DNA from: Calothrix sp. HK-06
GTDB lineage: Bacteria; Cyanobacteriota; Cyanobacteriia; Cyanobacteriales; Nostocaceae
Direction: 5' to 3'
DNA length: 54,183 nucleotides
NCBI RefSeq assembly: GCF_001904745.1
Contig: NZ_MRCD01000064.1
Span: 1 to 54,183 of the forward strand
The notes beneath the pieces were generated by a model. That model saw nothing but the letters and a program-made list of their open reading frames with translations. It had not been told where the DNA came from and ran no database searches. A program made the translations under genes and the position numbers. Positions 16,883-26,160 of this stretch are shown here, piece by piece (positions within the stretch are counted from its first letter, which is position 1; every line of letters starts with the position of its first letter).

Positions 16883-17374
16883 CTATGTAGCATCAATCAC
16901 CGTCAAGATACTTGTTGTATGTACTGGTTTTGGAATAATATGGGTTAGAGTTTGAGTACCTAGTACAGAAACATTTACTGATTTTCCATTTAAGAAATTA
17001 AACTTAAGACCTGGAAAATCTGAGGTTTGTTGAACATTTCCACAGACTTTGATGTTAGCAACGTTGCGACCTCTTCTGTCTGTAGAATAGTTCAAATCTA
17101 CACGTCCTACAATATTCTGCTTTTCTGACTCTATAACAAGATAAGTAAAACGTCTATTTCCTGCACTATACGCTGTACTACTATATTTGGCACCGTTGGT
17201 TTTTCTCTCTATAATAGGAACTTCGCCTAATTTGCGATATCCAGAGCTTAAAGTAGGTACTCTGCAAACTTTTGTTGTTTGAGCATTGGCACTTTGAATT
17301 TCAAAGTTTTGAGCAAAACCCAAAATTAGACTAACGAAGCTAAACAATAACACGGACTTACTAATTTTTTTCAC
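16883..17374 (-). CDS. Small secreted protein, unknown function
   Basis: The protein has 163 residues and starts with GTG at 17372-17374. A typical signal peptide runs from KKISKSVLLFS to about QSANAQTTK. The mature part is mostly beta-type sequence with two cysteines (TKVCRVP and IKVCGNV) and an internal GRVDLNYSTDRRGRNVANIK segment. No known domain was recognised. Its neighbours are other small exported unknowns. A GTAGAGAC hairpin follows the stop codon. Confidence 0.6.
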   Translation of the reverse strand: MKKISKSVLLFSFVSLILGFAQNFEIQSANAQTTKVCRVPTLSSGYRKLGEVPIIERKTNGAKYSSTAYSAGNRRFTYLVIESEKQNIVGRVDLNYSTDRRGRNVANIKVCGNVQQTSDFPGLKFNFLNGKSVNVSVLGTQTLTHIIPKPVHTTSILTVIDAT

Positions 17375-17604
17375 TTTATTAATTCCTGCGTATCATTTTA
17401 ACAGTGTCGATAATTATATATACCACGTACTATTAATTTATTCCGCATATCTACTGATATTGCTTACAATCATATTTTGTCGGTGGCGGAGAGAATATGA
17501 GCTTCATTAATATTTAATAAATATTTAATATTTGTATTACATATTTATGCAGCGCAAGTGAATACACTTAAAATAAAGTTAATACTACCAATCGCTGTTT
17601 TCAA

Positions 17605-18408
17605 GTGACAACTTCTTTTAACTCGGCAGAAATAGTCAAAGCCTCAACTTTATCAGGAGTGTTTAGAACACCTGATATCAAAATAGTGCAATATATAGAG
17701 GATTTTTCGGTTCTAAGTTGTACTCAAGAGTTATCAAAAACTATTTTAGACCCAATCAATGCTGCGATTGCTTGCGCTGCGTTAAATGCATCTGCTAATC
17801 ATAAACCCGCAGATTCTTTTAGTGATAGTTCTTGGAATGTTTTTAAGAACAGCAAGGATTATAGAGGGTTTAGTCATATACCTTCTGTTGAAGTTAATTG
17901 TAATAATGGCTTAATAGTTAGTTACGCAATACCTACGATTGAATTTAGTTATGGCTATACTAATATAGCTATTTTTGGGTACGAGGCATCAGAACCTTAT
18001 ACTGCTTCAGAGTTTAATGGTTTTAATGTCACAACAAATAGTCAAAATGATGCGTTAGTGGTACAAGAGCAACGAGCAGCAAGGCTTTCAAGAACTGCAC
18101 GAATTGGGCAAGCTACTATTACTGCTTACGATGTTCCATTTATTTATATCAAACTTAATGGAAATTTTAAATTTGATGGTTCTTCAAGCGTTATTAACAT
18201 AGATAGCGCGACATTTCCAACTATAAGAGTTTATATAAATAACGAATTAAGAGTAAGCCGTCCACAAGCAAATCTTGCTAATTTTATAAAAAGTGGCGGG
18301 AAAGTCAAAAATTTTGGTCTAGGCGCCTTTGATCTATCCGCTCCAGGTGAAGGTAATTGGGCGCCTGCTGGTGAACCAATACAGTTAATAATTCTTCCAT
18401 TAAAGTAG
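17605..18408 (+). CDS. Hypothetical protein, unknown function
   Basis: The protein has 267 residues, with GTG at 17605 as the likely start. There is no signal peptide or membrane segment. Composition is Ser/Asn-rich with many predicted strands (VSYAIPTIEFSYGYTNIAIF, FPTIRVYINNELRVSRP), suggesting a beta-sandwich. I do not recognise the family. The stop TAG lies within a GTAGAGAC hairpin repeat followed by a T run, so the repeat supplies both the end of the reading frame and a probable terminator. Confidence 0.55.
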   Translation: MTTSFNSAEIVKASTLSGVFRTPDIKIVQYIEDFSVLSCTQELSKTILDPINAAIACAALNASANHKPADSFSDSSWNVFKNSKDYRGFSHIPSVEVNCNNGLIVSYAIPTIEFSYGYTNIAIFGYEASEPYTASEFNGFNVTTNSQNDALVVQEQRAARLSRTARIGQATITAYDVPFIYIKLNGNFKFDGSSSVINIDSATFPTIRVYINNELRVSRPQANLANFIKSGGKVKNFGLGAFDLSAPGEGNWAPAGEPIQLIILPLK

Positions 18409-18442
18409 AGACGCGATTAATCGCATCTCTATAATTTTTTTT
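18405..18442 (+). terminator. Hairpin plus T-run, GTAGAGAC repeat family
   Basis: AGAGACGCGATT pairs with AATCGCATCTCT (one G-T pair) and is followed by ATAA and eight T. It begins inside the stop codon of the preceding gene and has the form of an intrinsic terminator. Confidence 0.75.
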
Positions 18443-18566
18443 GCATCTATCTATAGGTATGTATATTTGATTGTGTGGTATGAATTTAGATTCTATCTTA
18501 TTGTAGTGAAGTAAATAGACAATATTTCTTAATCTAGTTGAGAATCGGCAAAATGTAGAATTAATT

Positions 18567-20618
18567 ATGTTGTCTTCTCCTAAATCTCAGCAAAGTAACA
18601 AATCTGAAACATCTAGTACTAGCTGGTTAAATAGTGCTGCATTGCGTCGAACTGCAATTTTGGTGTTTTTAATGTCTTTTATTGTATTTTGGGGTTTCCA
18701 AATTGACATTACACTGCCCAATACACCAAGTTTGCAGAAAACTTTAACACCATCTATTCAACCAACTGCACAAGAAATAGGTTCATACGATGTGTTAGGA
18801 CAAACAGTTAGTAAAGATGAAGTTGCTAGTTTATTACAAACTGATGCAGGTAAAGCATTTTTATCTCCTGGTAATGCTGCTGTTGAAATTAACAAAGATT
18901 TAATTAAACTCGGACGTGATAGTTTCTATAAGGAAACTTTTGGTAATGAAGTTTTTGTTACCGATGTTACTGGTATATTAAACGGCCCTCTCAATATTGG
19001 TAATTTAACTAAAGCTATTTTAGCTTTGCGAGGTGGGCATACCACTAACCTGCAAGTTGAAATGGACAGAGATATGCAGGTTGGTAATCATGAGTTTAAG
19101 AAGGGTGATATTATCAATACTGGACTCGATGTTGCTACTGGTTCTCTGTTTCCTGTGGGTGTTGTTGCTAATATCAATAATGGTAAGGTACGTATTGGTA
19201 TTACTTGTGCTGCGTGTCATGCAAAAGTTAATGGCGAAGGCAAAATTATCGAAGGCGCTCCAAATAATGATTTAGACACTGGTACAATACTAGCGCTAGC
19301 AAGTAATTCTGCGGCTTGGTTTCGACAGACTGGTGTAAATCCAACACAAATTGCTAGTGGTAATAATACTTATATAGATGCCAATGGAAAAACAGAGCAT
19401 TTACCTAATGTAGAAGCATTAGAACGTGCAGTTGACGAACATTTACTCAGTTGGGCACCTGGAAATTTTGATTCATCGGGGGATAATAGAAATAATCCTG
19501 CCCAAAATCCATCATCCTACACATTAGGCGCCCATCCATATGGATGGAGTGGTTTCTCAGCAATTGGTTGGTTCAAAGGATTAACAACACTCAATAGTAA
19601 CGTTCATGCCACAAATTCTGATTTAACAACAGGTGGCGATTCGAGTCAAGATTTACTAGGCATCGACAAAGAAACCTATTTAGGGATTCTGCTACAAAAC
19701 TCGGCGAACTCCAAATTTAGATTACCATCCGGCGCCAAACCTTCGCAATTTCTAAATAAAATAGACCCAACACCTGGAACACCTGCGATAAACGAAGTTA
19801 TCAAAATGCCAGGTTTTCCTCTTGGTTCAAGATTTATACTCGATGGGTTAATGGCAAACAGTCCCGGAATGCCAGTAGCTTCACAACTCAACGGTATGTC
19901 AGCATATCAAAACTCATTGGCACCACCAGCTTATAAATCCAATAATCCAGAATCAATACAACAAGGAGCTAAAATTTTCAGTAACGCAGGTTGTGTAACT
20001 TGCCATAGCGGACGCTACTTTACCAATAATCACGTTATAGCCGAAGACGAAATTCAATCACAACCTTCACGTGCGCTTGCTTTAGCCAAATTTCCAAAAG
20101 TCTTTGCCAAACCTCAAACTTACACACCAGACACAATAACTCCGCTACCAGCTAATTTATCTATACTCAACATTCCAACAGATACTGTATCTGAAGAAGA
20201 TTACAAACTAGCATATGCAATTGGTAACTCAGGAGGCTATAAAGTACCTAGTTTAATCGGTTTGCATGTAACAGCGCCATATTTACACGATGGGGGAGTT
20301 GCCGTAAGTAAAGACGCACTACAAATCAACGAAAACGATTATCAAATAGTCAACCCAAACCAACTAGGACTAGCAGGAACCTCATTAAATAATATAGTAC
20401 CGGATGCAGGTGCCAGCTTACGCGCATTAATCGACCGTAACCTGCGAAACCAAGTAATAGCAGCAAACCGCGCGAACTCAGACCTAGTATTATCCAACGC
20501 AGATGGTAGCGGACACAACTACTGGGTAGACCAACAAGCAGGTTTTAGCATCCAAGACCAAAACAACCTCATTGAATTTTTACTCTCATTAGACGACAAC
20601 CCTAACAACGGATTATAA
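18567..20618 (+). CDS. Di-haem c-type cytochrome, RoxA/MauG/cytochrome c peroxidase-like
   Basis: The protein has 683 residues. One N-terminal membrane segment (about residues 32-47, ILVFLMSFIVFWGFQ) predicts export or anchoring. Two haem-binding motifs are visible: CAACH in GITCAACHAKVNGEGK (about residue 215) and CVTCH in NAGCVTCHSGRYF (about 477). The segment VTAPYLHDGGVAV near residue 570 is typical of the di-haem peroxidase superfamily. Length and motif spacing resemble the rubber oxygenase RoxA more than the shorter bacterial peroxidases, but a peroxidase role cannot be excluded. The last codons run into a CAACGGAT repeat. No partner gene is adjacent. Confidence 0.82.
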   Translation: MLSSPKSQQSNKSETSSTSWLNSAALRRTAILVFLMSFIVFWGFQIDITLPNTPSLQKTLTPSIQPTAQEIGSYDVLGQTVSKDEVASLLQTDAGKAFLSPGNAAVEINKDLIKLGRDSFYKETFGNEVFVTDVTGILNGPLNIGNLTKAILALRGGHTTNLQVEMDRDMQVGNHEFKKGDIINTGLDVATGSLFPVGVVANINNGKVRIGITCAACHAKVNGEGKIIEGAPNNDLDTGTILALASNSAAWFRQTGVNPTQIASGNNTYIDANGKTEHLPNVEALERAVDEHLLSWAPGNFDSSGDNRNNPAQNPSSYTLGAHPYGWSGFSAIGWFKGLTTLNSNVHATNSDLTTGGDSSQDLLGIDKETYLGILLQNSANSKFRLPSGAKPSQFLNKIDPTPGTPAINEVIKMPGFPLGSRFILDGLMANSPGMPVASQLNGMSAYQNSLAPPAYKSNNPESIQQGAKIFSNAGCVTCHSGRYFTNNHVIAEDEIQSQPSRALALAKFPKVFAKPQTYTPDTITPLPANLSILNIPTDTVSEEDYKLAYAIGNSGGYKVPSLIGLHVTAPYLHDGGVAVSKDALQINENDYQIVNPNQLGLAGTSLNNIVPDAGASLRALIDRNLRNQVIAANRANSDLVLSNADGSGHNYWVDQQAGFSIQDQNNLIEFLLSLDDNPNNGL

Positions 20619-20635
20619 ACGGATGTAACGGATAA
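20606..20635. repeat. CAACGGATGTAAC-type repeat at a gene end
   Basis: CAACGGATTATAA followed by ACGGATGTAACGGAT. The first unit contains the last codons and TAA of the cytochrome gene. Confidence 0.65.
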
Positions 20636-20638
20636 GTA

Positions 20639-20697
20639 GGGTGCGTGATGCCACGAAAAATTAACCCACCCATTACAACCTAAAAGCATCACGCACC
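20639..20697. repeat. GGTGCGTGATGC hairpin element
   Basis: GGTGCGTGATGC at 20640-20651 pairs perfectly with GCATCACGCACC at 20686-20697, enclosing about 34 bp. Similar elements lie at 26629, 42613 and 43963. Confidence 0.75.
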
Positions 20698-20869
20698 ATT
20701 TAACAGTTCAAAAGTAATTTACAATACATTCATTTCTACCAAAAACACTCAAAAATTGCGATAGGAAAGCACTACATAAAAAAGAGTAAAACCCGCGCTC
20801 TTAATACATCACAACTCTTTCTTAAAGCATTAAAATAGAATTATAAGAAATAAAGAACTTTGTATACAT

Positions 20870-21226
20870 ATGAAAATACAGTCTTCAGTATTAGTTCATC
20901 TCGGATTTGGTAAATATGTGCGTTCCGACCAAGTTACAGCAGTTGTACCTATCGAAGAAGACCGAGGGCCAGGGCGCCGGACATTTGTTTATCTAGAAGG
21001 CGACGATGACCCTATAATTGCATCAAGAGCCGAAGATACAATCGTGCGTGACCTAGTGCAAGAACCACGCGAAGTTACCCAAGCAAGACAACAGCAAGAA
21101 ATTCTCCAAGACTTATTAGTAGATTTAGGTAACGTAAACTCAACAGTTAGACGAATTAGTCGTGACGAAGGCAGTTTAGACCTAGACTTACTCGAACGAC
21201 GCATCCGACAAGTATTAGAGAAATAG
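20870..21226 (+). CDS. DUF370/RemA-like protein
   Basis: The protein has 118 residues. The first 65 (LVHLGFGKYVRSDQVTAVVP, then GPGRRTFVYLEGDDDPIIAS and RAEDTIVRDLV) resemble the DUF370/RemA family, DNA-binding proteins that regulate matrix genes in Bacillus. A charged helical tail follows (QARQQQEILQDLLVDLGNVN, then RRISRDEGSLDLDLLERRI) and may be a coiled coil for oligomerisation; RemA itself lacks it. Regulatory function is inferred. It has its own upstream gap and a strong terminator, so it is probably monocistronic. Confidence 0.7.
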   Translation: MKIQSSVLVHLGFGKYVRSDQVTAVVPIEEDRGPGRRTFVYLEGDDDPIIASRAEDTIVRDLVQEPREVTQARQQQEILQDLLVDLGNVNSTVRRISRDEGSLDLDLLERRIRQVLEK

Positions 21227-21235
21227 AACGGCAGT

Positions 21236-21261
21236 GAGACGCACCAGCGTCTCTTTTTTTT
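21236..21261 (+). terminator. Intrinsic terminator of the RemA-like gene
   Basis: GAGACGC, loop ACCA, GCGTCTC, then eight T. The stem is a member of the GAGACG hairpin family. Confidence 0.9.
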
Positions 21262-21297
21262 ACCAACCAACATATGAGTCAAGTTTTAGAGTTAACC

Positions 21298-21415
21298 AGG
21301 ACTTACGCATGAAAACCTAGAAACCTGGAATATATATTAATAACATGTAATAAAAATGACGATTTGTCTGCGACAATGAAATGCGTAGAAACTAGGTTAC
21401 GAGAGCGTAAGTCTT
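21298..21415. repeat. MITE-like element with AGGACTTACGC ends
   Basis: It begins AGGACTTACGCATGAAAACC and ends with GCGTAAGTCTT, giving imperfect terminal inverted repeats of about 11 bases. The left part and the internal TTTGTCTGCGACAATGAA segment recur in inverted orientation at 25174-25340. It fills most of the 21262-21563 gap, in which I saw no gene. Confidence 0.7.
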
Positions 21416-21563
21416 ATTAACATTAAAGTTGTGTTTAAGTTAACCTTCGTAGCTGTAATATCAATTTTTCATATTTTACTTATTTACGTCTATTGGAAGA
21501 TGATGCAACAAGTAAAGTTTTAAAAGATGAATAGTAATATACTTTGCTTCTATTAAAATTTTA

Positions 21564-22103
21564 ATGTCTAAGCCATTACTTATTGTTGACGTACAAGTTG
21601 GTTTTATCAACTCTTTTACACATCACATTCCACAACGTATTGCAGCGTTAATTAATTCTGGTAACTATTCAAAGCTGATTTTTACTCGCTTCATCAATTC
21701 GACTGATGGGCCGTATCAACGATTTCTCGATTGGCATAATTGTGATTGTGAGCCAGAAATTAACATCGCAGCAGAACTGCAACCGTTTGTTGAGCAAAAT
21801 TTGGTATTTTCTAAACCTGGACTTTGTGGCATAACGGATGAACTAGCTTCTTATCTTCGTGAAAACCATGTTGAACGAGTTTTTATTGTTGGAATTGATA
21901 CTGATATGTGCGTATTAAAAATAGCTATGGATATTTTTGATATTGGTATTGAGCCAGTTGTACTTACTGATTGTTGTGCTAGTACAGCAGGTTTACAAGC
22001 TCACTTAGCCGGGTTAGCAGTACTTAGTCGAAATATTGGCGCCCAAAGATTGCTTGAAGGTGGTGTTGGTAATGGTTCACTTGCTGCACCACCACAAAAT
22101 TGA
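21564..22103 (+). CDS. Isochorismatase-family cysteine hydrolase
   Basis: The protein has 179 residues. The catalytic triad of the family is visible: Asp in LLIVDVQVGF (residue 9), Lys in VFSKPGLCG (about 84) and the nucleophile Cys in GIDTDMCVL (about 117). Relatives include nicotinamidases, N-carbamoylsarcosine amidases and isochorismatases. The substrate cannot be set from sequence alone, and the expected nicotinamidase metal-binding DxHxxxH is not apparent. The gene is short but complete and converges with sodA 37 bp downstream. Confidence 0.85.
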   Translation: MSKPLLIVDVQVGFINSFTHHIPQRIAALINSGNYSKLIFTRFINSTDGPYQRFLDWHNCDCEPEINIAAELQPFVEQNLVFSKPGLCGITDELASYLRENHVERVFIVGIDTDMCVLKIAMDIFDIGIEPVVLTDCCASTAGLQAHLAGLAVLSRNIGAQRLLEGGVGNGSLAAPPQN

Positions 22104-22140
22104 TGCGATAAAGGTGTTTTTAGAGACACCATTATCTTAA

Positions 22141-22929
22141 TTAAGTTGAAGAACGTGAAGCTTGTGCGCGTTTGTTCACCTCATTCCAATTAACTACATT
22201 CCACCAATTACTCAAATACTCTGCACGACGATTTTGGTATCTTAAGTAGTAAGCGTGTTCCCATACATCATTTCCCATAATTGGATATAAACCATCCATA
22301 ATAGGACTATCTTGATTTGCTGTATTCGTAATTTCAAGTTGACCTTTGGGGTTACGCACTAACCATACCCATCCACTACCAAAACGTTGTCCACCTGCGG
22401 TATTAAACTGTTTTTGGAAATTTTCAAAGCTTCCAAAAGTTTTGTTAATTTCTTGAGCAATATTTCCTGTGGGTAGACCTCCACCTGTAGGACTCATAAT
22501 TTCCCAGAACATGGTGTGGTTGAGATGTCCACCACCATTATTACGTACAGTAGTACGAATTTCTTCTGGTATACTATTTAAATCACGTAACATTGCTTCT
22601 ATAGTTCTACCTTGTAATTGCGGGTACTTTTTCAAGGCATTATTCAAATTATCGACATATGCTTTATGATGTTTATCGTGATGTAGTTTCATCGTTTCTG
22701 CATCTATAGCTTTTTCTAATGCATTATAAGCATATGGTAATGGAGGTAGCTGTGCAGGATTTGCACTTAATCCTTGGCTTATTACCGATTGTACTTGATT
22801 ACCTTGAGCTATAGATACTGGTGCAGGCGCCGCAGCTATTTGTTGTGGTTGAAAAATAGTTACAACAACTAATACAATTCCTGCAATAAACCAAATTAAT
22901 GGTTTTATAAAAATTGAAATCATAGTCAC
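22141..22929 (-). CDS. sodA: Membrane-associated/exported manganese superoxide dismutase
   Basis: The protein has 262 residues, about 60 more than cytosolic SODs because of an N-terminal hydrophobic anchor or signal (about residues 8-28, ending QIAAAPAP). The SOD core starts at [16 protein letters not shown]. Metal ligands are His in [10 protein letters not shown], His in [11 protein letters not shown], and Asp and His in [11 protein letters not shown]. The segment TANQDSPIM with Gln points to Mn rather than Fe use. It dismutates superoxide, here probably at the thylakoid, plasma membrane or periplasm, as for anchored SodA of other filamentous cyanobacteria. GTG at 22929 follows a CGGAG ribosome site with suitable spacing; ATG at 22923 is the alternative. 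Confidence 0.93.
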   Translation of the reverse strand: MTMISIFIKPLIWFIAGIVLVVVTIFQPQQIAAAPAPVSIAQGNQVQSVISQGLSANPAQLPPLPYAYNALEKAIDAETMKLHHDKHHKAYVDNLNNALKKYPQLQGRTIEAMLRDLNSIPEEIRTTVRNNGGGHLNHTMFWEIMSPTGGGLPTGNIAQEINKTFGSFENFQKQFNTAGGQRFGSGWVWLVRNPKGQLEITNTANQDSPIMDGLYPIMGNDVWEHAYYLRYQNRRAEYLSNWWNVVNWNEVNKRAQASRSST

Positions 22930-23330
22930 GTGTACTCCGGAAGATAATATGTGTAATCTTCTATTACAGTAAAGATACAGCTAATAACTGTAATTATTGT
23001 AAAAATAATTACATCGAATATTGCGGTATAAAATTTAATGCTTGTACATCAATACAATACATTATTTAGTTAATAATATACAAGTAAGAGACGCTAATAA
23101 TGTTGTTTTTAATTCCCATATTCCAAAAAAATATCAATAACTAGTATTACAATTTACCTTATTTTTGTTGATTTACTATCTTGAACTAGTTTTTATTTTT
23201 ACCTCTTTAGATAGATGCGCTCATTCACGGTTATTAGGGCGAATATACTTAGAAAGGCGCCTGTTGGTTGGGTGCCTAGCTTTGTGTAACATTAATTTCC
23301 GATTCTTAAAGCCCACCCCACAAGAGGAGT
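22930..23330. other. Intergenic gap, no gene supported
   Basis: About 400 bp upstream of sodA (minus) and beyond the end of the ABC transporter gene (minus). It is AT-rich with one GGCGCC near 23256. Short open frames here lack a ribosome site or recognisable sequence. The sodA promoter should lie at the left side. Confidence 0.4.
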
Positions 23331-25145
23331 TTATCTATATCCAGATGCTTGTAATGTAAATAACTCAGCATATCTGGCGCCTTTTTTAAGAAGTTGTTCG
23401 TGGGTTCCTTCTTCGATAAGTTCTCCACCTTCAATAACGATGATTTTGTTTGCCATTCGCACGGTGGAAAAGCGGTGTGATATTAAAAAGACCATTTGGT
23501 GTTTGGTCAAAGTTCGCAGTCGTTCAAATATTTCAAACTCTGCTTGGGCATCGATGGCAGAAGTTGGTTCGTCTAATACTAGAATATCTGCATCGGTTCG
23601 CATGAAGGCGCGTGCAAGGGCTATTTTCTGCCATTGTCCACCCGATAGTTCTTGTCCGTCTTTAAACCATTTACCCAACTGGGTAGAAAAATTATCGGGC
23701 AATTTTTCAATAAAAGGTGTCGCCATACCCTTTGAAGCTGCCATTTCCCATAGTTTTTTGTCATCAATGCGCTGCACATCTCCAACACCGATGTTCTCAC
23801 CGACTGTAAACTGATAGCGAACAAAGTTCTGGAAAATAACTCCAATACGTTGGCGTAATATATCTACATCCCACTCTTGTAAATCCAAACCATCGAGTAA
23901 AATTCTTCCAGAGTCAGGATTATATAGTCGAGTTAGAAGTTTGATTAAAGTTGTCTTACCTGAACCGTTTTCTCCGACAATTGCCAGCTTTTCCCCTGGT
24001 TTGAGGTGAAAAGATATGTTTTTAAGCGCTGGTTGATTATTTCCTGGGTAAGTAAAGCTGACGTTTTCAAATCGAATTCCGTCGTTTCGCTTAACTCCCT
24101 TGGTGGCTTTACCTATTCGTGTTGGAACTTCCGCTTCCAAAAACTCATACAAGTTTGATAGATATAAATTATCTTCGTACATTCCGCCTATCGAAGTTAA
24201 GGCACCTGAAAAAGTTGCTTGTCCTTGGCGAAACACGGTGATATACATCGTCATATCTCCCAAAGATATTCGTCCTGCTACCGTCTCAATAACTATCCAC
24301 GCATAAGTAATATAGAAAGTAACGTTACTAAGCAACCCTAATAAGTACCCCCATAATCCTCGTCGCAACGTTAAATCTCTGTCTTCATAAAAAAGTTGGT
24401 GGAAGTTATTGCGGTAACGTCGCAGCAACATATCTCCCAATTGGTATAATTTTACTTCTTTGGCAAAATCTTCGCGTGCTACTAAAGTTTCTAAATAAGA
24501 TTGTTGCCTAGTTTCAGGCGCCCTCCAACTAAAAAGGCGAAAAGCTTGGGAAGCGAATTTGGTTTCACCGACAAATGAAGGAATAGCGGCAATGACTAAT
24601 ATGATTACAGCCCATATCGAAAATTTGACTAATAAGGCGCCGAATGTTAAAAGCGAAAGAGCATTTTGAACTAACCCAAAAGTCCGAGTCACCAAAGATA
24701 GCGGACGTGATGAAGCTTCACGACGCGCATTAGTCATCTTGTCATAAAACTCTGAATCTTCAAACTGGGGTAACTCTAAAGTTAGAGCCTTACTTAATAT
24801 AAGCTCATTAACTCGTTGTCCTAGCATTGCCCGTAATAAAGACTGGCAAATACTTTGTCCACGTTGACTTGCTGCCAGTAATATAACAGCTATAGCTTCC
24901 AACCCAACAAACATCAACGGACGATAGATATCATTATTTGACTGTGCTGCTACAACTACTGCATCTACAATGAACTTACCGATATAAGCCATTGCAGCAG
25001 GCAATATACCTCCAGCCAGTGTCAAAACTCCAAAAATAATAGTAAGATTTCTGCTCGTCGTCCATACCAAATTTATAGCACGCCCACTATAGCGAAAGAC
25101 ACCCAGAGATTGGCGCAGCAAGTTCCCAATGTTACTATTTCTCAT
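23331..25145 (-). CDS. ABC transporter, fused permease and ATPase (half-transporter)
   Basis: About 604 residues from ATG at 25143-25145. An open frame reaching 25193 runs into a repeat element and is not used. The N-terminal half is a six-helix exporter-type membrane domain. The C-terminal half is a nucleotide-binding domain with Walker A GENGSGKTTL, signature LSGGQWQKIALARAF, Walker B ADILVLDEPTSAID and the H-loop LISHRFSTVRMA. It should act as a homodimer exporting an unknown substrate (lipid, peptide or drug-like). No substrate gene is adjacent. MITE-like sequence lies directly upstream of the start and may contribute promoter sequence. Confidence 0.9.
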   Translation of the reverse strand: MRNSNIGNLLRQSLGVFRYSGRAINLVWTTSRNLTIIFGVLTLAGGILPAAMAYIGKFIVDAVVVAAQSNNDIYRPLMFVGLEAIAVILLAASQRGQSICQSLLRAMLGQRVNELILSKALTLELPQFEDSEFYDKMTNARREASSRPLSLVTRTFGLVQNALSLLTFGALLVKFSIWAVIILVIAAIPSFVGETKFASQAFRLFSWRAPETRQQSYLETLVAREDFAKEVKLYQLGDMLLRRYRNNFHQLFYEDRDLTLRRGLWGYLLGLLSNVTFYITYAWIVIETVAGRISLGDMTMYITVFRQGQATFSGALTSIGGMYEDNLYLSNLYEFLEAEVPTRIGKATKGVKRNDGIRFENVSFTYPGNNQPALKNISFHLKPGEKLAIVGENGSGKTTLIKLLTRLYNPDSGRILLDGLDLQEWDVDILRQRIGVIFQNFVRYQFTVGENIGVGDVQRIDDKKLWEMAASKGMATPFIEKLPDNFSTQLGKWFKDGQELSGGQWQKIALARAFMRTDADILVLDEPTSAIDAQAEFEIFERLRTLTKHQMVFLISHRFSTVRMANKIIVIEGGELIEEGTHEQLLKKGARYAELFTLQASGYR

Positions 25146-25173
25146 ATCTCTAATTGTAGTACAAAACTTCAAC

Positions 25174-25340
25174 GAAACCGGGTTTCTACCCATTCATTGT
25201 CGCAGACAAATCCTCGTTTTGATTACAATTTATTAACATAGGACTTACGCAAAGGAACCTGGTTTCTATGCAAATTCGTCATTTTTATTACATGCTATCA
25301 ACGAAGAAACCAGGTTTCTAGGTTTTCATGCGTAAGTCCT
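25174..25340. repeat. Nested MITE-like repeat, inverted relative to 21298-21415
   Basis: AGGACTTACGC at 25240-25250 and GCGTAAGTCCT at 25330-25340 form perfect 11-base terminal inverted repeats. Read on the minus strand, the right end matches the left end of the 21298 element over its first 31 bases. The palindrome GAAACCGGGTTTC is at 25174-25186 and GAAACCAGGTTTC near 25306. The remaining gap to 25554 holds a terminator and no gene. Confidence 0.75.
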
Positions 25341-25497
25341 GTTAACAGAAACCCGGTTTTTAGATAAGTAAGTTGGCGCCAATTGTTACAAACAATTTAC
25401 AAGCTTAAGATTATTGACTCATTTGCGGTATTGCTGGCCTATTGCCAAGCTACAAAAACAAAATTATGAGTGAGTTTGAATCATATTTATAAAGCAT

Positions 25498-25532
25498 AAA
25501 AAAAGAGATACTTAAATTAAGTATCTCTTTTT
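25498..25532. terminator. Bidirectional terminator hairpin
   Basis: AGAGATACTTAA, one A, TTAAGTATCTCT, flanked by an A run on the left and a T run on the right. On the minus strand it lies 22 bases beyond the stop of the 25555-25929 gene. Confidence 0.88.
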
Positions 25533-25554
25533 AGGATATATCGTAATTTAAAAT

Positions 25555-25929
25555 CTAGCCCATTGAATCTAAATCTAAAGAACTCATTCCGCGTGTTTCA
25601 ACGAAGGTCATCATGCTGCCAAGCTGTACCCACATAAGTAAACACGTCAACAGCGCAATAGGTAAACCTATAGCTAATGCAGGACTTGGAGGAAACCCAA
25701 ATATTTCTAAACCTGACACTAAAAACGACACGAGACCAATGGTTACACCCAAAAATGGGAATAATAAAGCTTTTTTCGATAAAGCAGTGCCAGACTTCTC
25801 AGCGCCATCGCTTTGCCATTTAGTAACAACTGTTTTTAGAGTTCCAGCGAGTGCTGCACCCGATGTTACAGCCGCAAATAATCCAAATACAAGTACAAAA
25901 TATGGCGGGTAGGTTGGATAATAGTACAC
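25555..25929 (-). CDS. Small membrane protein, unknown function
   Basis: The protein has 124 residues and starts with GTG at 25927-25929, preceded by AGGAG at good spacing. Three hydrophobic segments are visible: about residues 10-28 (FVLVFGLFAAVTSGAALAG), about 54-73 (LFPFLGVTIGLVSFLVSGL) and about 80-103. The N-terminus is tyrosine/proline-rich (MYYYPTYPPYF) and the short tail is acidic. I do not recognise the family. It has its own ribosome site and terminator and so is a single-gene unit. Confidence 0.72.
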   Translation of the reverse strand: MYYYPTYPPYFVLVFGLFAAVTSGAALAGTLKTVVTKWQSDGAEKSGTALSKKALLFPFLGVTIGLVSFLVSGLEIFGFPPSPALAIGLPIALLTCLLMWVQLGSMMTFVETRGMSSLDLDSMG

Positions 25930-26160
25930 GCAGGACTCCTGTTTAAATTCTGAACGTTAAATAAATTATGCCTTTGTAACAATAGTTTACTGTACAAGGC
26001 ACCACACCTTACCAAGTACCAAGCTAAAATTCCGAAATTTCATAGGCGCTACTGTATATAAATATATGACAGGGCTGCATAAACACGACAAGCCAAACAT
26101 ATAGACAAGTGAAATCGAAAAAAGTACATCCAGTATTTTAAGATACAAGGAGGCTCATAT

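Noticed and set aside
23165-23359. Short plus-strand open frame between sodA and the ABC gene
   Set aside because: No ribosome site, no family resemblance, and its end overlaps the ABC transporter gene on the other strand.
25146-25193. N-terminal extension of the ABC transporter frame
   Set aside because: The extension is encoded by the GAAACCGGGTTTC repeat, and the internal ATG gives a normal start.
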